DNA from: Bryobacteraceae bacterium
GTDB lineage: Bacteria; Acidobacteriota; Terriglobia; Bryobacterales; Bryobacteraceae
DNA: 64,000 nucleotides
Assembly (NCBI GenBank): GCA_026002855.1
Contig: BPGD01000001.1
Location: forward strand, 3,480,001-3,544,000
Reading direction: 5' to 3'
Part shown: piece by piece, positions 16,235-26,205 of the stretch
Layout: each line of letters starts with the position of its first letter
How positions within the stretch are numbered: the first letter of the stretch is position 1
Notes under the pieces: generated by a model
Databases searched by the model: none
Told to the model about the DNA's origin: nothing
Seen by the model: the letters and a program-made list of their open reading frames with translations, nothing else
Made by a program: the position numbers and the translations under genes

Positions 16235-17251
16235 TTTCAGGGACCTGCGAGGTTACAAAACGCTGGAAGCAGTGCGCATCCGTGCCGTGAAGGCCGTGCC
16301 AAGGGGGCAGCAGCTGGGGACATTGGCCGAGACCACGAAGGTGAGTCGCTCGCCGTCTCGCGCTGGTTGGCCCGCTATTGGCCCGACTGATAAGATGCGC
16401 TGAAGGATAGTCCGTGCCAAGCTGGCCGGCAAAGATCACGGGCGTGCAGACGGAGTATATCTACGAAAAGATTCCTGGCAAGACGCGTCTTCAACACCCC
16501 TTCCAGCTCGCAGTGTGGACGCTGGGCTTGATGCGTCGGCTGAATGGGGAGCCGTTTGGCATCCGGCTGAGCATGACGAGCGCGTGGCGGCTAATAAAGC
16601 AGAACGGATTGAGCGCCAGCGGCCGCTGGGGCGGGCAGTCGAACAGGACCGGACACAGGTCAGGCGGTGGAAGCAGAGGGAGCCGCCGCGCTTTCAGTCC
16701 TTGGCGAGGGTCGAGAGGCAAACATCTGATTTGGCGACCGGGCGAGGGTGCGGTAGCATTATCTTATCGGAGAAGGACATCGGCGCTGCCGGGGGCGACT
16801 CCGGTGCTGCGCACGAGCTCGGTGCGCAGGCAATGGAACATGATTTCTGCATTGAATGGTCGCGGGCAAATGCGTTTCATGCCCACTAAGTCGGTCTCCG
16901 CGAGGGTGCGTGTAAAGTCTCTGAGGCTCTTGACCACTGGAGCGCCGGGCGCGGTGTCTCTGATCGTCGACGGCCACCCGAACCACCAAGCTCGCTGCCA
17001 CCACGGTTCGCTAGTCCGAAGATTCCTGCAGGAGTACGGTTGACTTATCCGGCTGTTCGATGTGTCTTCCATTTCGCCCAAACCGAAGTCCGGGCGAACA
17101 GGACTGCTGGGAAGTCAAGGCACACGGTGCTGAAAGAGAGGTCGTGTCGGAATATCATGAGTCGAAGCGGCAAATGCTTTGCGCGTAGAAGAAGATGGGG
17201 AAGTTGCCGGAAAAGATCCGAGCTCTTTTCCGCGCTGCCTAAACAGGCTGT
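16235..17251 (+). pseudogene. IS630-family transposase, heavily decayed
   Basis: Successive frames give a recognisable IS630 protein. A helix-turn-helix region (RIRAVKAVPRGQQLG, then SRWLARYWPD) is followed by HPFQLAVWTLGLMRR, FGIRLSM..AWRLIKQNGLS, NMISALNGRGQMRFM, LIVDGHPNHQA and a final HESKRQMLCA, stop, KKMGKLPEKIRALFRAA. At least four frame changes or stops interrupt it. It ends 61 bases before the start of the giant glycosyltransferase gene. Its sequence differs from the IS630-family element at 21.2 kb, so the two do not form a composite transposon. Confidence 0.75.
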
Positions 17252-17311
17252 GCAGCGGCCGCATAAGCGAGCTTACTGATGGAAAAGCTAGCGACCCCAA
17301 GGATTAATGCA

Positions 17312-20300
17312 ATGCTGAAAAACGAAACAAATCACTCTGATCGAGAAACAGTACTCATTCTCACTGAGGGATACACATATGGCGGGTTGGAATCTCACAT
17401 TGAAAGTGAGATAAGGTCACTACAGGGATTAGGCTACAGAATCGGCCTTGCAGTTGGATCTCGATTCACAAGTATGCCCCCCGGCAACCATAGTAGCGTC
17501 GTGTCTTTAGGGATGCCACTTACCACAACCATGACCGTCGCACACCTGCTGGAATGTGTTCACTTATTGAACCTTCAAATCGCCAATCTCCGCCCAAAAC
17601 TCATACATGCGCATCCCTACATTTCAATCATCCTCGCCTTAATCGCCTCAACTATCAGCAAAGTACCACTTGCCGTCACTCTGCATGGGCCTAATAGCAT
17701 ATATAACCACTACGGCTCTCTTTATCGCTACCTCCTGCATGATATTCTTCTTCAGTCGCAAATAAGCATCTTTGTCGTTTCGGAAGAGCTTCGTGAGATT
17801 CTTCGCTCAACAGCCCCCAAAGCTGCACTACATGTTCTCCCCAATCCCGTAACGCCGCCGTCACCCGAGGAACACAATACCTCACCCATCACTGATAAGA
17901 TCTTATTTCTAGGCCGTATCGATTACGACAAACTGCCCGGAATTCTCGACTTCGTGCAAAAAGCACATATAGCTGGCCTGCCAGAAATTGACATCTTTGG
18001 CGACGGCAGCGCAAGAAATGAGCTCAAGAAGGCCCTTAATTCACTCAATCTCAGCAGCTACGCTCGATACAAGACGTGGACCACATTGCCGCGTAAAGAA
18101 ATTCTGCAATATTCGTTCGTCGCTGGCATGGGGCGCAGTATAATCGAGGCAATTGCCCTCCGGAGATACCCTATACTCGTCGGCTATGATGGTGTTAAAG
18201 GCTTTCTTGGAATTCGAGACATTCGTAAAGCCTCCTTCGCAAACTACTCTGGCAGAAACTTCGAAACGGTTGATCCGCAGACTCTTCGTCAACAATTCCT
18301 CGCTTTACGCGACACAGACCTACAAGAACTATCTCAGGCAGTCATCGAGCGTCACGCAGAGCATCATGTTTGGCGCCGCTTTCTGGCGCTCGCGGAAGGG
18401 AGCCGCCTGAACGGCACGGATAATATATTGCAATTATATAATTTCCTGCTCTCCGCTCCCACCGTCCTCCCCCTGCAGCTCCTTTCTGAGGAGTTTTTCA
18501 ACATTTTCCGCTCAAAGTTGACACCGACAACCACAGCTGGTGGTTCCGCGAATACCAAAACTCGCTTTCCAGCACAGTCCGCAGGCCCTTCTCCACAGGA
18601 AAACGCTCCGACCACAGACCAATCAAGCATTCAGGAAAATGAGTACACTACGGAGTCAACCTCCTGTGCCCGAGAGGATGCAACCTCAGAACATAAGGCG
18701 TTCAGCGCAATCATAACACCTCCAACCGCCCCAAACAAAGCCTTGCTAAGCCACGATTTTAAAACCGCGGGCCTATGCAGCAAACTTATTGGGTACTATA
18801 GGTCCTTTCGTGAAGTCTGTAGTGAGCAAGGTATATTGCGGGCAATCAAGGAGAGCCTGCACTTTATCCTGGCCATCCTGCTACCCCAACGCGTACAGAT
18901 GTGGAGAGCCAGTTATGCCGCAGAAGATTACGAGGACCTCAGGCGAGCTGTTGTTGCAATGGCTGAAAACTCAAGCAAGCTAGCCGAACGTGGGTGTGAG
19001 CGAGCAGTTGAAGATGCGATCCGACACAATGTTGTCGCCAGGAACGACTGCGTACTTGTGCTTTTTTCCGATATAGATTCATTGTTCTCAGCTCGCCTAT
19101 ATCGAGATTTCCTCATAAAAATGTTCCGCGACAAATCCTTAATATTTCTTCGACTGCAATTTTCAGACCCTTACCTATTTTCCATATCAGAAAATGTACT
19201 TGAGACAAACTCAGTGGCAGCGGCTCTGAGAGCTTTAAGTGGCTACAATCTCACGATAATTGCGCTCAGCCCTCTGGCAATGAGCTTGGAGCCCTTTATG
19301 CGACTCAAGACGATTTATTATCTTGACCAAGGTCCACTGATGGCCATGATACCTAAAACGCCCATTGCACAACGCGACGCGGAAAAACTGCTAAGGTTGG
19401 CGGTCCATCTTCCCAATGCTGCACCCACGGAGCCAGTAAGTGAGAATGAGCACTCTTGTTTTCACGCTAACGGGGAACGAGAAAAAAAATTTCAAGTCTT
19501 ACACGTGGCCAATCCTGCCGCGCCTCCCACGTCCAAAGTGTTTGGAATTGTATCCCTCGATAGAGCTGACGAGCGGCTAGATTGGCCGTTGTTAAACAGC
19601 GTTCAGAAAAAACAGTCGAATGGATGTCTTTTTCTTGCCGGCAGCTCCTTCATAGTTCCCTTAGGACCAGAAAATAATTTGCCGCCGATTGTCGCCGATG
19701 TGATTCAGTACCCATCGAGCATTATTCTTCAAGCAAGTTCCCTTTTTACACTTGACAGTTATCTCAGTATATCGCACAGTATTTATACGAGGCAATGGGG
19801 TGCAGGGGATGGAGTTGTAGTACCCATTGAGAGCACATCAAATCACGCATTTATCTCACCCTTAGTAAAAGAGCCCTCAGGTGATTCGGTCCCTCATAGT
19901 GTACGCGAAGATAACACAACTCTGATGGTTGATGTTGCTTGCAATGCTGATAGGCTGACATTAGAAAAACCAGCAAGTTATTACCAAGTCGTGCATTCCG
20001 AGAAACTGGCTGTCATTTTGAATGCGACCTTCTACGATTGGCATGGCAAGCATTGCTACAATGGAGGAGCCGAGCGATATGTGATTGACCTAGCCGACCT
20101 TCTTGCGCTTGAGGGATATCACGTTCTCTTATTGCAGGGAGCTCATGCGCCCTTTGAGAAGGTAGTTAAGGGACATAAGCTTAAGGGTATTCCCGTTAAA
20201 TCTGGATATGACTTTCGTAGCATATCGATTGAAAGTGCAAGGTTTTGTGAAAATGCGGAATTGGTGATTGCATCGCCTGTAGAATTAGCCCAGGAGGTCG

Positions 20301-21091
20301 AACACAAGCGCATTGTTGGTATCAACCATGGGATTCATTGGGATCATAAGCGAACTACGATAAAAAGTTTGTCAAGGGAGAGATTCACCGGTCTTCTTCA
20401 AGCCTGCACAAGGTGTTCAACTGTAGTTGCAGTAGATACTAATTTTGTGAATTGGCTTCGTACCGTTCATTACTCGCTGTCAAAGAAGGTCGAGGTTATA
20501 CCAAATTATGTGAATACAGAGGCCTTTCAATTCGTTGATAAAGACTTCGAAGGGGAACTTGTCTGCTCTTACCCTCGACGCCTGTATGAGGCGCGCGGCC
20601 TCTACATTGCGGCGAAGGCGTTCTACAGTATTTTGAGGCGGCATGCGGATGTTAGGCTTGAGTTTATTGGACAGGCTGATTCTCCGCGAGAGGCGCAAAT
20701 TGTGAGGACTCTTCAGTCAGTCTTTGGCCGCAGGGTCTTATGGGAAGAATTGGAACCCACTGATATGCCCAAGGCTTATCACAGGGCCCATATCGTACTT
20801 ATTCCTACACAATATTCCGAGGGTACGTCGCTCTCCTGTCTTGAGGCGATGGCATCGAACTGTGGCGTTGTCGCTTCGAATGTAGGCGGTCTCCCGAATA
20901 TTGTGATTGATGGTTATAATGGTATTTTAATATCGCCGCGGGCCGGCGATATTATTTCCGCGATTGAAAAGTTGTATTTCGATCGTAGGCTGCTGAAGGA
21001 AATAGCCGGACGCGCTTATGAAGTTGCAAGGTCTTTTAATATTGAGATATGGCGCCAACGATGGCGAAGAGTAATTTATGATTTGCCTTGA
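17312..21091 (+). CDS. Giant protein with N- and C-terminal glycosyltransferase (GT-B) domains
   Basis: 1259 residues from the ATG at 17312, which has AAGGA eight bases upstream; an in-frame ATG at 17279 has no site. The N-terminal part (about 15-390) looks like a GT4 glycosyltransferase: TYGGLESHIESEI, HAHPY, VTLHGPN, then ILFLGRID. The C-terminal part (about 895-1255) is a clearer GT4 domain: NGGAERYVIDLADLL, VIPNYVN, EFIGQADS and EGTSLSCLEAMASNCGVVAS. The last contains the conserved acidic E-x7-E donor-site pattern. The middle 500 residues (including KESLHFILAILLPQ and a low-complexity linker) are not recognised. It is expected to be cytoplasmic or membrane-associated and to add sugars to a cell-surface glycan or glycoprotein. 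The gene is visibly AT-richer than everything around it and flanked by two different IS630-type elements, so horizontal acquisition is likely. Confidence 0.85.
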   Translation: MLKNETNHSDRETVLILTEGYTYGGLESHIESEIRSLQGLGYRIGLAVGSRFTSMPPGNHSSVVSLGMPLTTTMTVAHLLECVHLLNLQIANLRPKLIHAHPYISIILALIASTISKVPLAVTLHGPNSIYNHYGSLYRYLLHDILLQSQISIFVVSEELREILRSTAPKAALHVLPNPVTPPSPEEHNTSPITDKILFLGRIDYDKLPGILDFVQKAHIAGLPEIDIFGDGSARNELKKALNSLNLSSYARYKTWTTLPRKEILQYSFVAGMGRSIIEAIALRRYPILVGYDGVKGFLGIRDIRKASFANYSGRNFETVDPQTLRQQFLALRDTDLQELSQAVIERHAEHHVWRRFLALAEGSRLNGTDNILQLYNFLLSAPTVLPLQLLSEEFFNIFRSKLTPTTTAGGSANTKTRFPAQSAGPSPQENAPTTDQSSIQENEYTTESTSCAREDATSEHKAFSAIITPPTAPNKALLSHDFKTAGLCSKLIGYYRSFREVCSEQGILRAIKESLHFILAILLPQRVQMWRASYAAEDYEDLRRAVVAMAENSSKLAERGCERAVEDAIRHNVVARNDCVLVLFSDIDSLFSARLYRDFLIKMFRDKSLIFLRLQFSDPYLFSISENVLETNSVAAALRALSGYNLTIIALSPLAMSLEPFMRLKTIYYLDQGPLMAMIPKTPIAQRDAEKLLRLAVHLPNAAPTEPVSENEHSCFHANGEREKKFQVLHVANPAAPPTSKVFGIVSLDRADERLDWPLLNSVQKKQSNGCLFLAGSSFIVPLGPENNLPPIVADVIQYPSSIILQASSLFTLDSYLSISHSIYTRQWGAGDGVVVPIESTSNHAFISPLVKEPSGDSVPHSVREDNTTLMVDVACNADRLTLEKPASYYQVVHSEKLAVILNATFYDWHGKHCYNGGAERYVIDLADLLALEGYHVLLLQGAHAPFEKVVKGHKLKGIPVKSGYDFRSISIESARFCENAELVIASPVELAQEVEHKRIVGINHGIHWDHKRTTIKSLSRERFTGLLQACTRCSTVVAVDTNFVNWLRTVHYSLSKKVEVIPNYVNTEAFQFVDKDFEGELVCSYPRRLYEARGLYIAAKAFYSILRRHADVRLEFIGQADSPREAQIVRTLQSVFGRRVLWEELEPTDMPKAYHRAHIVLIPTQYSEGTSLSCLEAMASNCGVVASNVGGLPNIVIDGYNGILISPRAGDIISAIEKLYFDRRLLKEIAGRAYEVARSFNIEIWRQRWRRVIYDLP

Positions 21092-21198
21092 CGACGTTTT
21101 CGAAGAAAAGTGCACACGGGATTCCTTTAGATGTTGTCAGCGCTCGCTATCCAGGAGATGTAAGAACGCACTGAGCTTTAGTTTTTCTCTTATATTAC

Positions 21199-22290
21199 TG
21201 AATCTCGCATAATATGGTGTCACCTTTTCAGGGGCCTTGCATCTGTATGCATATGGGCAATCCGCTGGGCCAGAGACGGGATTTCGAGGCGCTGGAGAGC
21301 ACCGGCTGGAAGGGCTCGGGCCGTTCATCACGGGCGTGCCGCAGGCGCAGATCACACGCGAGCTGAGGGTCGCCCGCCAGATGGTGAGCCGCTGGGTGCG
21401 GCAGTACTGGGAGGGCGGCAGGAAGGCGATGCGGCAGGCGGGCCGGCCGGGCCGGCCGCCGAATCTGGGCGCCGCGCAACTGCGGCAGCTGGAGAAAAGG
21501 CTGCTGGCCGGCCCGGAAGCCGTCGGCTACCCTACGCCGCTGTGGACCTGTCCTCGCGTGGCCGAGGTGATCGAAGCCCGCTTTGGCGTCCGCTATCATC
21601 CGGGCCATGTGTGGAAGCTGCTGCGGGCCATGGGGTTCAGTTGCCAGAGGCCCATGGGGCGGGCGGTGGAGCGCGACGAGAAGGCCGTTGAGCCATGGAA
21701 GCGCAAGCGCTGGCCTGCCATTCAAAAAATGCCCGCAGGGAGGGACGGTCGGTCGTCTTCATAGACGAGAGCGGCATCAGCCAGCGGCCGCACCGGGTGC
21801 GCACCTGGGCGCCGGGTGGCCAGACGCCGGTTCTCCAGGATTGCTTCAGCTGGAAGACGCTGTCCGCCGGGTCCGGGGTGACCTTCTGGAATTTCTATTT
21901 CCGGCTGCATCCTGGGTCGATCCGTGCGCCGCAGGGGGTGGAATTTCTGGATGCGCTGAAGCGGCAGGTGCGCGGACCGCTGCTGGTGATCCGGGACCGG
22001 CTGCCGGCGCACCGCAGCGCGCTGGTGCGGCGCTGGGTGGAGGCCAGCGGGAACCGGATCGAGGTCGAGTTCCTGCCGGCCTATGCCCCAGAGTTGAATC
22101 CCGTCGAGTATCTCTGGGCCTGCTGGAAGCAGCATGAGCTGGCCAACGTCTGTCCTCGGGAATTCTGGCAACTGGGGCGGTCGCGCGGATGGAGCTGAAG
22201 AAGATCAAGCGGAAGCGCAGGTGCCTCCTCGGAGCCTTCTGGCAGCAAGCCGAACTACCCCTCGATTGACTCTATATTATGCGAGAGTCA
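21199..22290 (+). mobile_element. IS630-family insertion sequence
   Basis: Inverted ends of 23 bases at 21199-21221 and 22268-22290 share CTCGCATAATAT and differ at only a few positions. The transposase gene lies between them, with its stop inside the right end once the reading frame is corrected. It begins about 107 bases after the giant glycosyltransferase gene. Confidence 0.8.
21237..22269 (+). pseudogene. IS630-family transposase in two frames, with a late frameshift
   Basis: The first frame (21237-21764) has the helix-turn-helix and WVRQYWEGG..GRPPNL. The second (entered by -1 at the CAAAAAATG run near 21725) continues NARREGRSVVFIDESG with the DDE residues in FIDESG, IRDRLPAHRS and AYAPELNPVEYLW. 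The fused protein reads smoothly through the A-run, so programmed -1 slippage is likely, as known for some IS630 elements. A second change is needed in the G-run near 22166-22169: the read frame ends WQLGRSRGWS, while a neighbouring frame supplies the normal C-terminus (MELKKIKRK..FWQQAELPLD). The transposase is therefore probably inactive. The first ATG is at 21237 or may lie slightly later. Confidence 0.75.
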
Positions 22291-22438
22291 ATAAGTTCGA
22301 TTGCCTTACGACCCAAACAAAGCCAAGCCACGCTCATATCGTGCCGCGACGAAGAAGATCAGCTCCGTTTGAATGACAGCCGCCAGTCCCCCGCCCCACG
22401 ATTTCCTCGGACACTGATTTGCGATATGGAGAAGCAGT

Positions 22439-22829
22439 ATGTCCAACACGAAACAAGCGGATTCCGGGCCCGCGCAAGGAGCCCGGAGGGCGATTGAAGC
22501 GGGGCCGGAATCCGGCCGCGGCGGCAAGGGCCGTTGTTCGGCCAAGCGCAAGATGAGCTTGGTGCTGGAGCTGCTCCGCGGCACGGATCTGGAGTCCACG
22601 GGCCGCCGGTATGGCGTCACGGCGGCGACCCTGTCGCCAGTGGCGCGGGGCTTTTCTGGCGGCCGGCGAGGAGGGGCTCAAGATCCGGCAGGAGGATCTG
22701 GTCGACGAGCAGGGCCGGCGGATGAAATCCGTCATCGCCGATCTGGCGATGGAGGACGAGCTGCTGCGGGAGCGCATTCGGCGCATGGAGGGCGAGAAGC
22801 CATATCTCAAGTGGAGGTGGAAGAAATGA
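22439..22829 (+). pseudogene. IS3-family OrfA, frameshifted
   Basis: Starts SAKRKMSLVLELLRGTDLES (helix-turn-helix) and YGVTAATLS. Near 22633-22640 the frame must change by one base to continue WRGAFLAAGEEGLKIRQEDL and MKSVIADLAMEDELL. The corrected end (TGA 22827-22829) overlaps the OrfB ATG at 22826. The intact relative at 15383-15736 (reverse strand) shows the expected uninterrupted sequence. Confidence 0.7.
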
Positions 22830-23718
22830 GCCGCACCCGGTCGTGCTCCACAGAGCGCTGCTACGGGCGGGCTCGGGTGCTGAAGGCTTGGGGCCTGCCG
22901 CGGTCGACGTTCTATCAGCGGCGCCGCCTGCATGCCTCGCCGCGCCTGCCCGCTAGGCGCGGCCCGAAGACGCGCTACAGCGATGAGCAACTCGTCGGCG
23001 AGACCCGGCGCGCGATCCGGGAATCGCCCTTCCACGGCGAGGGCCACCGCAAGGTGTGGGCGCGGCTGCGCCATTACGGCGTGCGCGCCTCCTTGCGGCG
23101 CGTGCTGCGCCTGATGCGACAACACCTACTGCTGGCGCCGCAACGGCAGCAGCAGCCCGTCGAGCCAAACGGCACGACGGCACCATCCTCGTCCGACGGC
23201 CCAACCGGATGTGGGGCATCGACTCGACGGCCGGCTTCACTCTCCGGGACGGGCAGGTGCCCATCTTCGCCATGATCGACCACTGCTCGGCCTTCTGCCT
23301 CGGCATCCACGTGGCCAAACGCGGCACGCGGTTCGAGGCCTTGGAGCCGGTGCGCTAGGCGGTGCGCGAACAGTTCGGAGGCTTCAGCGAAGGCATCGCC
23401 CTGGGCGTCAAGCTACGTCATGACCACGGCTCTCAATTTATGAGTGACGACTTTCAGCGTGAGATCCGCTTTCTCGGCATGGAGTCCTCACCCGCTTTCG
23501 TGCGCGAGCCCGAAGGCAACGGCTGCATCGAACGCTTCTTCCGTACCCTCAAGGAGCAGCTTCTCTGGGTGCGGCACTTCGAGACCCTGGAGGAACTGGC
23601 CGAAGCGCTGGAAGAATTCCGCCAGCGCTACAACGAGCAGTGGCTGGTCGAACGCCTCCACTTCCAATCCCCGCGGCAGGCTCACGAGGCTTTGCTTGCC
23701 CTCGAGCCCGCCGCATGA
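22826..23718 (+). pseudogene. IS3-family OrfB, one frameshift and one nonsense codon
   Basis: Starts MSRTRSCSTERCYGRARVLK, with HTH-like FHGEGHRKVWARLRHYGVRA. A frame change near 23170 leads to the integrase core MWGIDSTAGFTLRDG. TAG at 23356-23358 interrupts just before AVREQFGGFSEG, which continues HDHGSQFMSDDF, then REPEGNGCIERFFRT, to the natural end LALEPAA. All three catalytic acidic residues remain visible, but the gene cannot make one protein. Confidence 0.75.
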
Positions 23719-23760
23719 CAATAATTCAAAAAACTGTCCAAGAAATCGGGTGCGGTACAT

Positions 23761-24048
23761 AAAGAGCAGTTTATGCTGTTTGCGCCGCCGGTGAGCGCCG
23801 AAACCATGAAGGCCAACGAGGTGCGGCTGGACCTGTCGGCTTGCGCCAACGTGCTCATGCAAGCGCTGCGGCGTATTGGGCTGCCGACGACGGAGATGGA
23901 GCGGGCATAGGCGGGAACGATCCAGCTGAGGTTGCTCCAGATTGGGACGCCGATCCGGCTGACGGCGCACAAGATCTGGCTGTCGATGGTGGAGGGTTCT
24001 CCGCTCGAAGCGATGTTTTGGCAGACGTGGGCGCAACTGCGGTTTTGA
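23761..24048 (+). pseudogene. IS1380-family transposase, C-terminal remnant
   Basis: Begins right after the IS3 right end: KEQFMLF, then KANEVRLDLSACANVLMQALRR, an in-frame TAG at 23908-23910, AGTIQLRLLQIGTPIRLT and a final FWQTWAQLRF. This matches the usual last 90 residues of IS1380-type transposases (RANQLRL..YVLL.ALRR and RVRL..YP). The N-terminal part was lost to the IS3 insertion. Confidence 0.65.
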
Positions 24049-24648
24049 ACTGTGCAAGACCCTTCAAGCCAACCGAAACCGAATGTGATTCTGAGGGATT
24101 GCCGGAGGAGCTTTGGCCAAAAATGCCTCGGCGAGCGCCATCCGGGGCAGGAACCCTTCCTACCGGCGCGGCAAATGCCCATCGCATGCCGAGGGGCAAT
24201 AAAGGCGCTGGAGATTGCCGTCGAAAGTGGCCTCAACTGGCTGTCAGAGAGACGATTCTAAGGGCTGTGATAAGTCCCGCGAGGGCAGCTTTGTCGAGAC
24301 TGGGATTACCGGCCATCGCCTTCAAACACCGGCTCTCATTCTAGAGCGCCAGCTAATACATTGATAACTGCAACTCATTGGCTGCGAACGGATTTCTCGA
24401 ACCCACTGAAACAGAATGACTTACGTGTTTCATGGTGTCGGTTTGGTGTCGATCCTGATGTCCCGAAGCAGCCAAAATCAGGCACGCGAGAGAAAATTGT
24501 CCTTTGCGCAAACAATTGAGGGAGAAAATGTTGTTGCGCAAGTTGTCATTATTCAGTCACTTAGACTTGCAAGGGTGTCGACCCCCACCTTCGCCACCAA
24601 GCCTTTCCTTTCATCTTCCACGCGCAGATGGAAGAGGGCGGCCCTGTC
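24049..24648. other. Non-coding stretch between remnants
   Basis: No frame in these 600 bases has a good ribosome-binding site or a recognisable protein. A short GTG frame at 24052-24261 reads through but resembles nothing known to me. The stretch is probably degraded sequence. Confidence 0.5.
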
Positions 24649-24760
24649 TTACCAGGGGATGAGTTGGCGGTCGCGGAAGAAGCCGCCCGTTGGGCCATCG
24701 GGGGGCAGGGTGGCGAGCCATACGGCTGTGTCGGCGCCTTCTTCGGGCGTGCGGGGCGCG
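24649..24760 (-). pseudogene. Short-chain dehydrogenase, last 36 codons only
   Basis: On the reverse strand the codons encode [17 protein letters not shown] followed by [16 protein letters not shown] and TAA (stop at 24651-24649). This is the characteristic C-terminus of carbonyl-reductase-like SDR enzymes. The upstream part is replaced by an IS3 fragment from about 24761, so the gene is destroyed. Confidence 0.6.
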
Positions 24761-25104
24761 GCAGGTTGCGGCTGGCGTTGCGGCGGCGAGCAGTTGGTGT
24801 TGTCGCATCAGGCGCAGCACGCGCCGCAGGGAAGTGCGTACGCCGCTCAGGCGCAGCCCTGGCCCACACCTTGCGGTGGCCTTCGCCGTGGAAGGGCGAT
24901 TCCTGGATCGCGCGCCGGATCTCGCCGACGAGTTGCTCATCGCCGTAGCGCGTCGTCGGCCCCGCTGTACGCGCGGCAGAGGTGCAGCCTGTCGCCGGCG
25001 CTGCTCGTAGAAGGTCGACCGCGGCAGGCTCATCAGGCCTTGCTTGCCCTGGAGCCCGCCTTCAAAAAACCGTCCAGGAAATCGGGTGCGGTACAGCGGC
25101 GGAA
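24761..25104. pseudogene. IS3-family fragments in opposite orientations
   Basis: 24761-25028 reads leftward as an OrfB piece (RSTFYEQRRRQ, a GDEQLVGEIRRAIQESPFHG region and [14 protein letters not shown]). 25029-25104 reads rightward as the OrfB end and right terminus (AHQALLALEPAF, then the AAATCGGGTGCGGTAC end), closely matching 23690-23757. The two pieces are joined head to tail with the middle missing, which indicates an inversion or deletion between two copies. Confidence 0.6.
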
Positions 25105-25407
25105 TGGGCCGTGCAAGCCGTCGATGACCAGGACCGACCCGCCGTTTTCGCTTCGATCCTCCTCGGCCGCGATCCGTTTTCGGACACGCCATCAGCCGTG
25201 GATCTCTTCTTCACGCAGGCCGATCAGGAAGGGAGTGCCGTCCTGACGGGCATCCTGCCCGGCATCTACCGCCTCGTCTGTCTGGTGCCGGGTTCAGCCA
25301 ATCTCGTCAATGCGGTCGCAATGTTCCGCTCCAGCCTGAACAACGGCGAACGGATCGAACTCAGCCACGGCTCCCATCGGTCCGTCCGCGCCGTGATCCG
25401 GCCTTGA
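25105..25407 (+). pseudogene. C-terminal fragment of a secreted carboxypeptidase-regulatory-like protein
   Basis: About 100 codons: a strand-rich segment ending with SAVLTGILPGIYRLVCLVP, then a helix with LNNGERIELSHGSHRSVRAVIRP. The G-x-Y-R-L-x-x-x-P pattern and the final ERIEL-x-x-G-x-x-x-x-V strand resemble the C-terminus of acidobacterial proteins with carboxypeptidase-regulatory (CarboxypepD_reg) domains. The start is missing because the IS3 right end lies directly upstream. Confidence 0.45.
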
Positions 25408-26154
25408 AGTCGCCAGACTGGGCTGGCTTGAACTGGCGTGGTGGCATCTCGTCATGAGGAGGAGAGTGGGCGTTCTGTTTCTTATAGGGCCGTTGCTCCT
25501 GCCGGGCCAGGCGCCCAAGGCTGGAATTCCCCGCCAGGATACGAACCAGTTGGCCGCTTCACGGACGGGTGCCTGGTTACCGAGATTCGACAAGCTCCGC
25601 CAACCGGCCGCGAGCTCTCAAGAACGAGCAGTCCGCGGCACGACTGCCCGCCACTGATGATTTTGATCCCTGCGTATGTCTCCCTGGGGCATGGGGCTTG
25701 TTCTCGGGGGCCCGGCGCTCTTCCCTCGCCGTTCAGAAGGAAGAGCCGGCGGCAGGCGGCATGGATGCCCCGCTGGAGCGCCGTCTGGACCAGGCGATAG
25801 CGCAAATCGAAGCCTGGCCTGGGCGAGCGAATCATCTCATGGTGAGACGGGCACAAGGAACACCTCCGGCGGATGGGAGTTTCATCACCGACATTCCAGC
25901 CGGAAACATCCTTGTGCCTTTCTGTTTTTTTCATCGCCGGCGCCGCCAAGCCATCTTCCAATAGAGCGAAGAGGGGCGACGGCGCGCCCTGTCTTCCAGG
26001 GTTCGGGAACTGAAGCGGAGCGAAGGCGTACGAATCCCAGACGGCGGCCAATTCTGGAGGAGCTGTTTCAGTTCCTTCCATCCGCGGCCAGTGGTCATCC
26101 TGGACCGTGGCGGGTCCCCATGTGCCTGGAGAGTGAAGATGTTCGGCGGGAAAT
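25408..26154. other. Stretch without a supported gene
   Basis: About 750 bases. Several frames stay open on both strands, the longest a leftward frame (26258-25482) that runs through the tRNA and its promoter, and none looks like a protein family or has a good start. It may be an old degraded gene region left of the tRNA. Confidence 0.5.
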
Positions 26155-26182
26155 TTGACACCACTGGCGGGGGTTTTACACA
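26155..26182 (+). promoter_or_regulatory. tRNA-Leu promoter
   Basis: A perfect TTGACA at 26155-26160 and a TACACA -10 at 26177-26182, 16 bases apart, end 24 bases before the tRNA 5' end. Confidence 0.6.
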
Positions 26183-26205
26183 ATAGAGACAGGCAGGCCA
26201 GTTGT

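Larger units (their letters stand above)
22389..23757 (+). mobile_element. IS3-family insertion sequence (copy 2, degenerate)
   Basis: The left end contains CCCCACGATTTCCTCGGACA and the right end the complement of CCGCACCCGATTTCTTGGACA. The interior carries orfA and orfB with lesions. Nearly identical fragments occur at 13138-15818 (reverse) and 24761-25104, so this family has been active here several times. It is a different IS3 subgroup from the element at 4835-6266. Confidence 0.75.

Noticed and set aside
16230-22290. Composite transposon made of two IS630 copies around the glycosyltransferase gene
   Set aside because: The two IS630-type genes belong to different subgroups and their ends do not match, so they cannot move as one unit.
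24052-24261. 69-codon forward frame starting with GTG
   Set aside because: No ribosome-binding site, no homology recognised, and it lies among transposase remnants.
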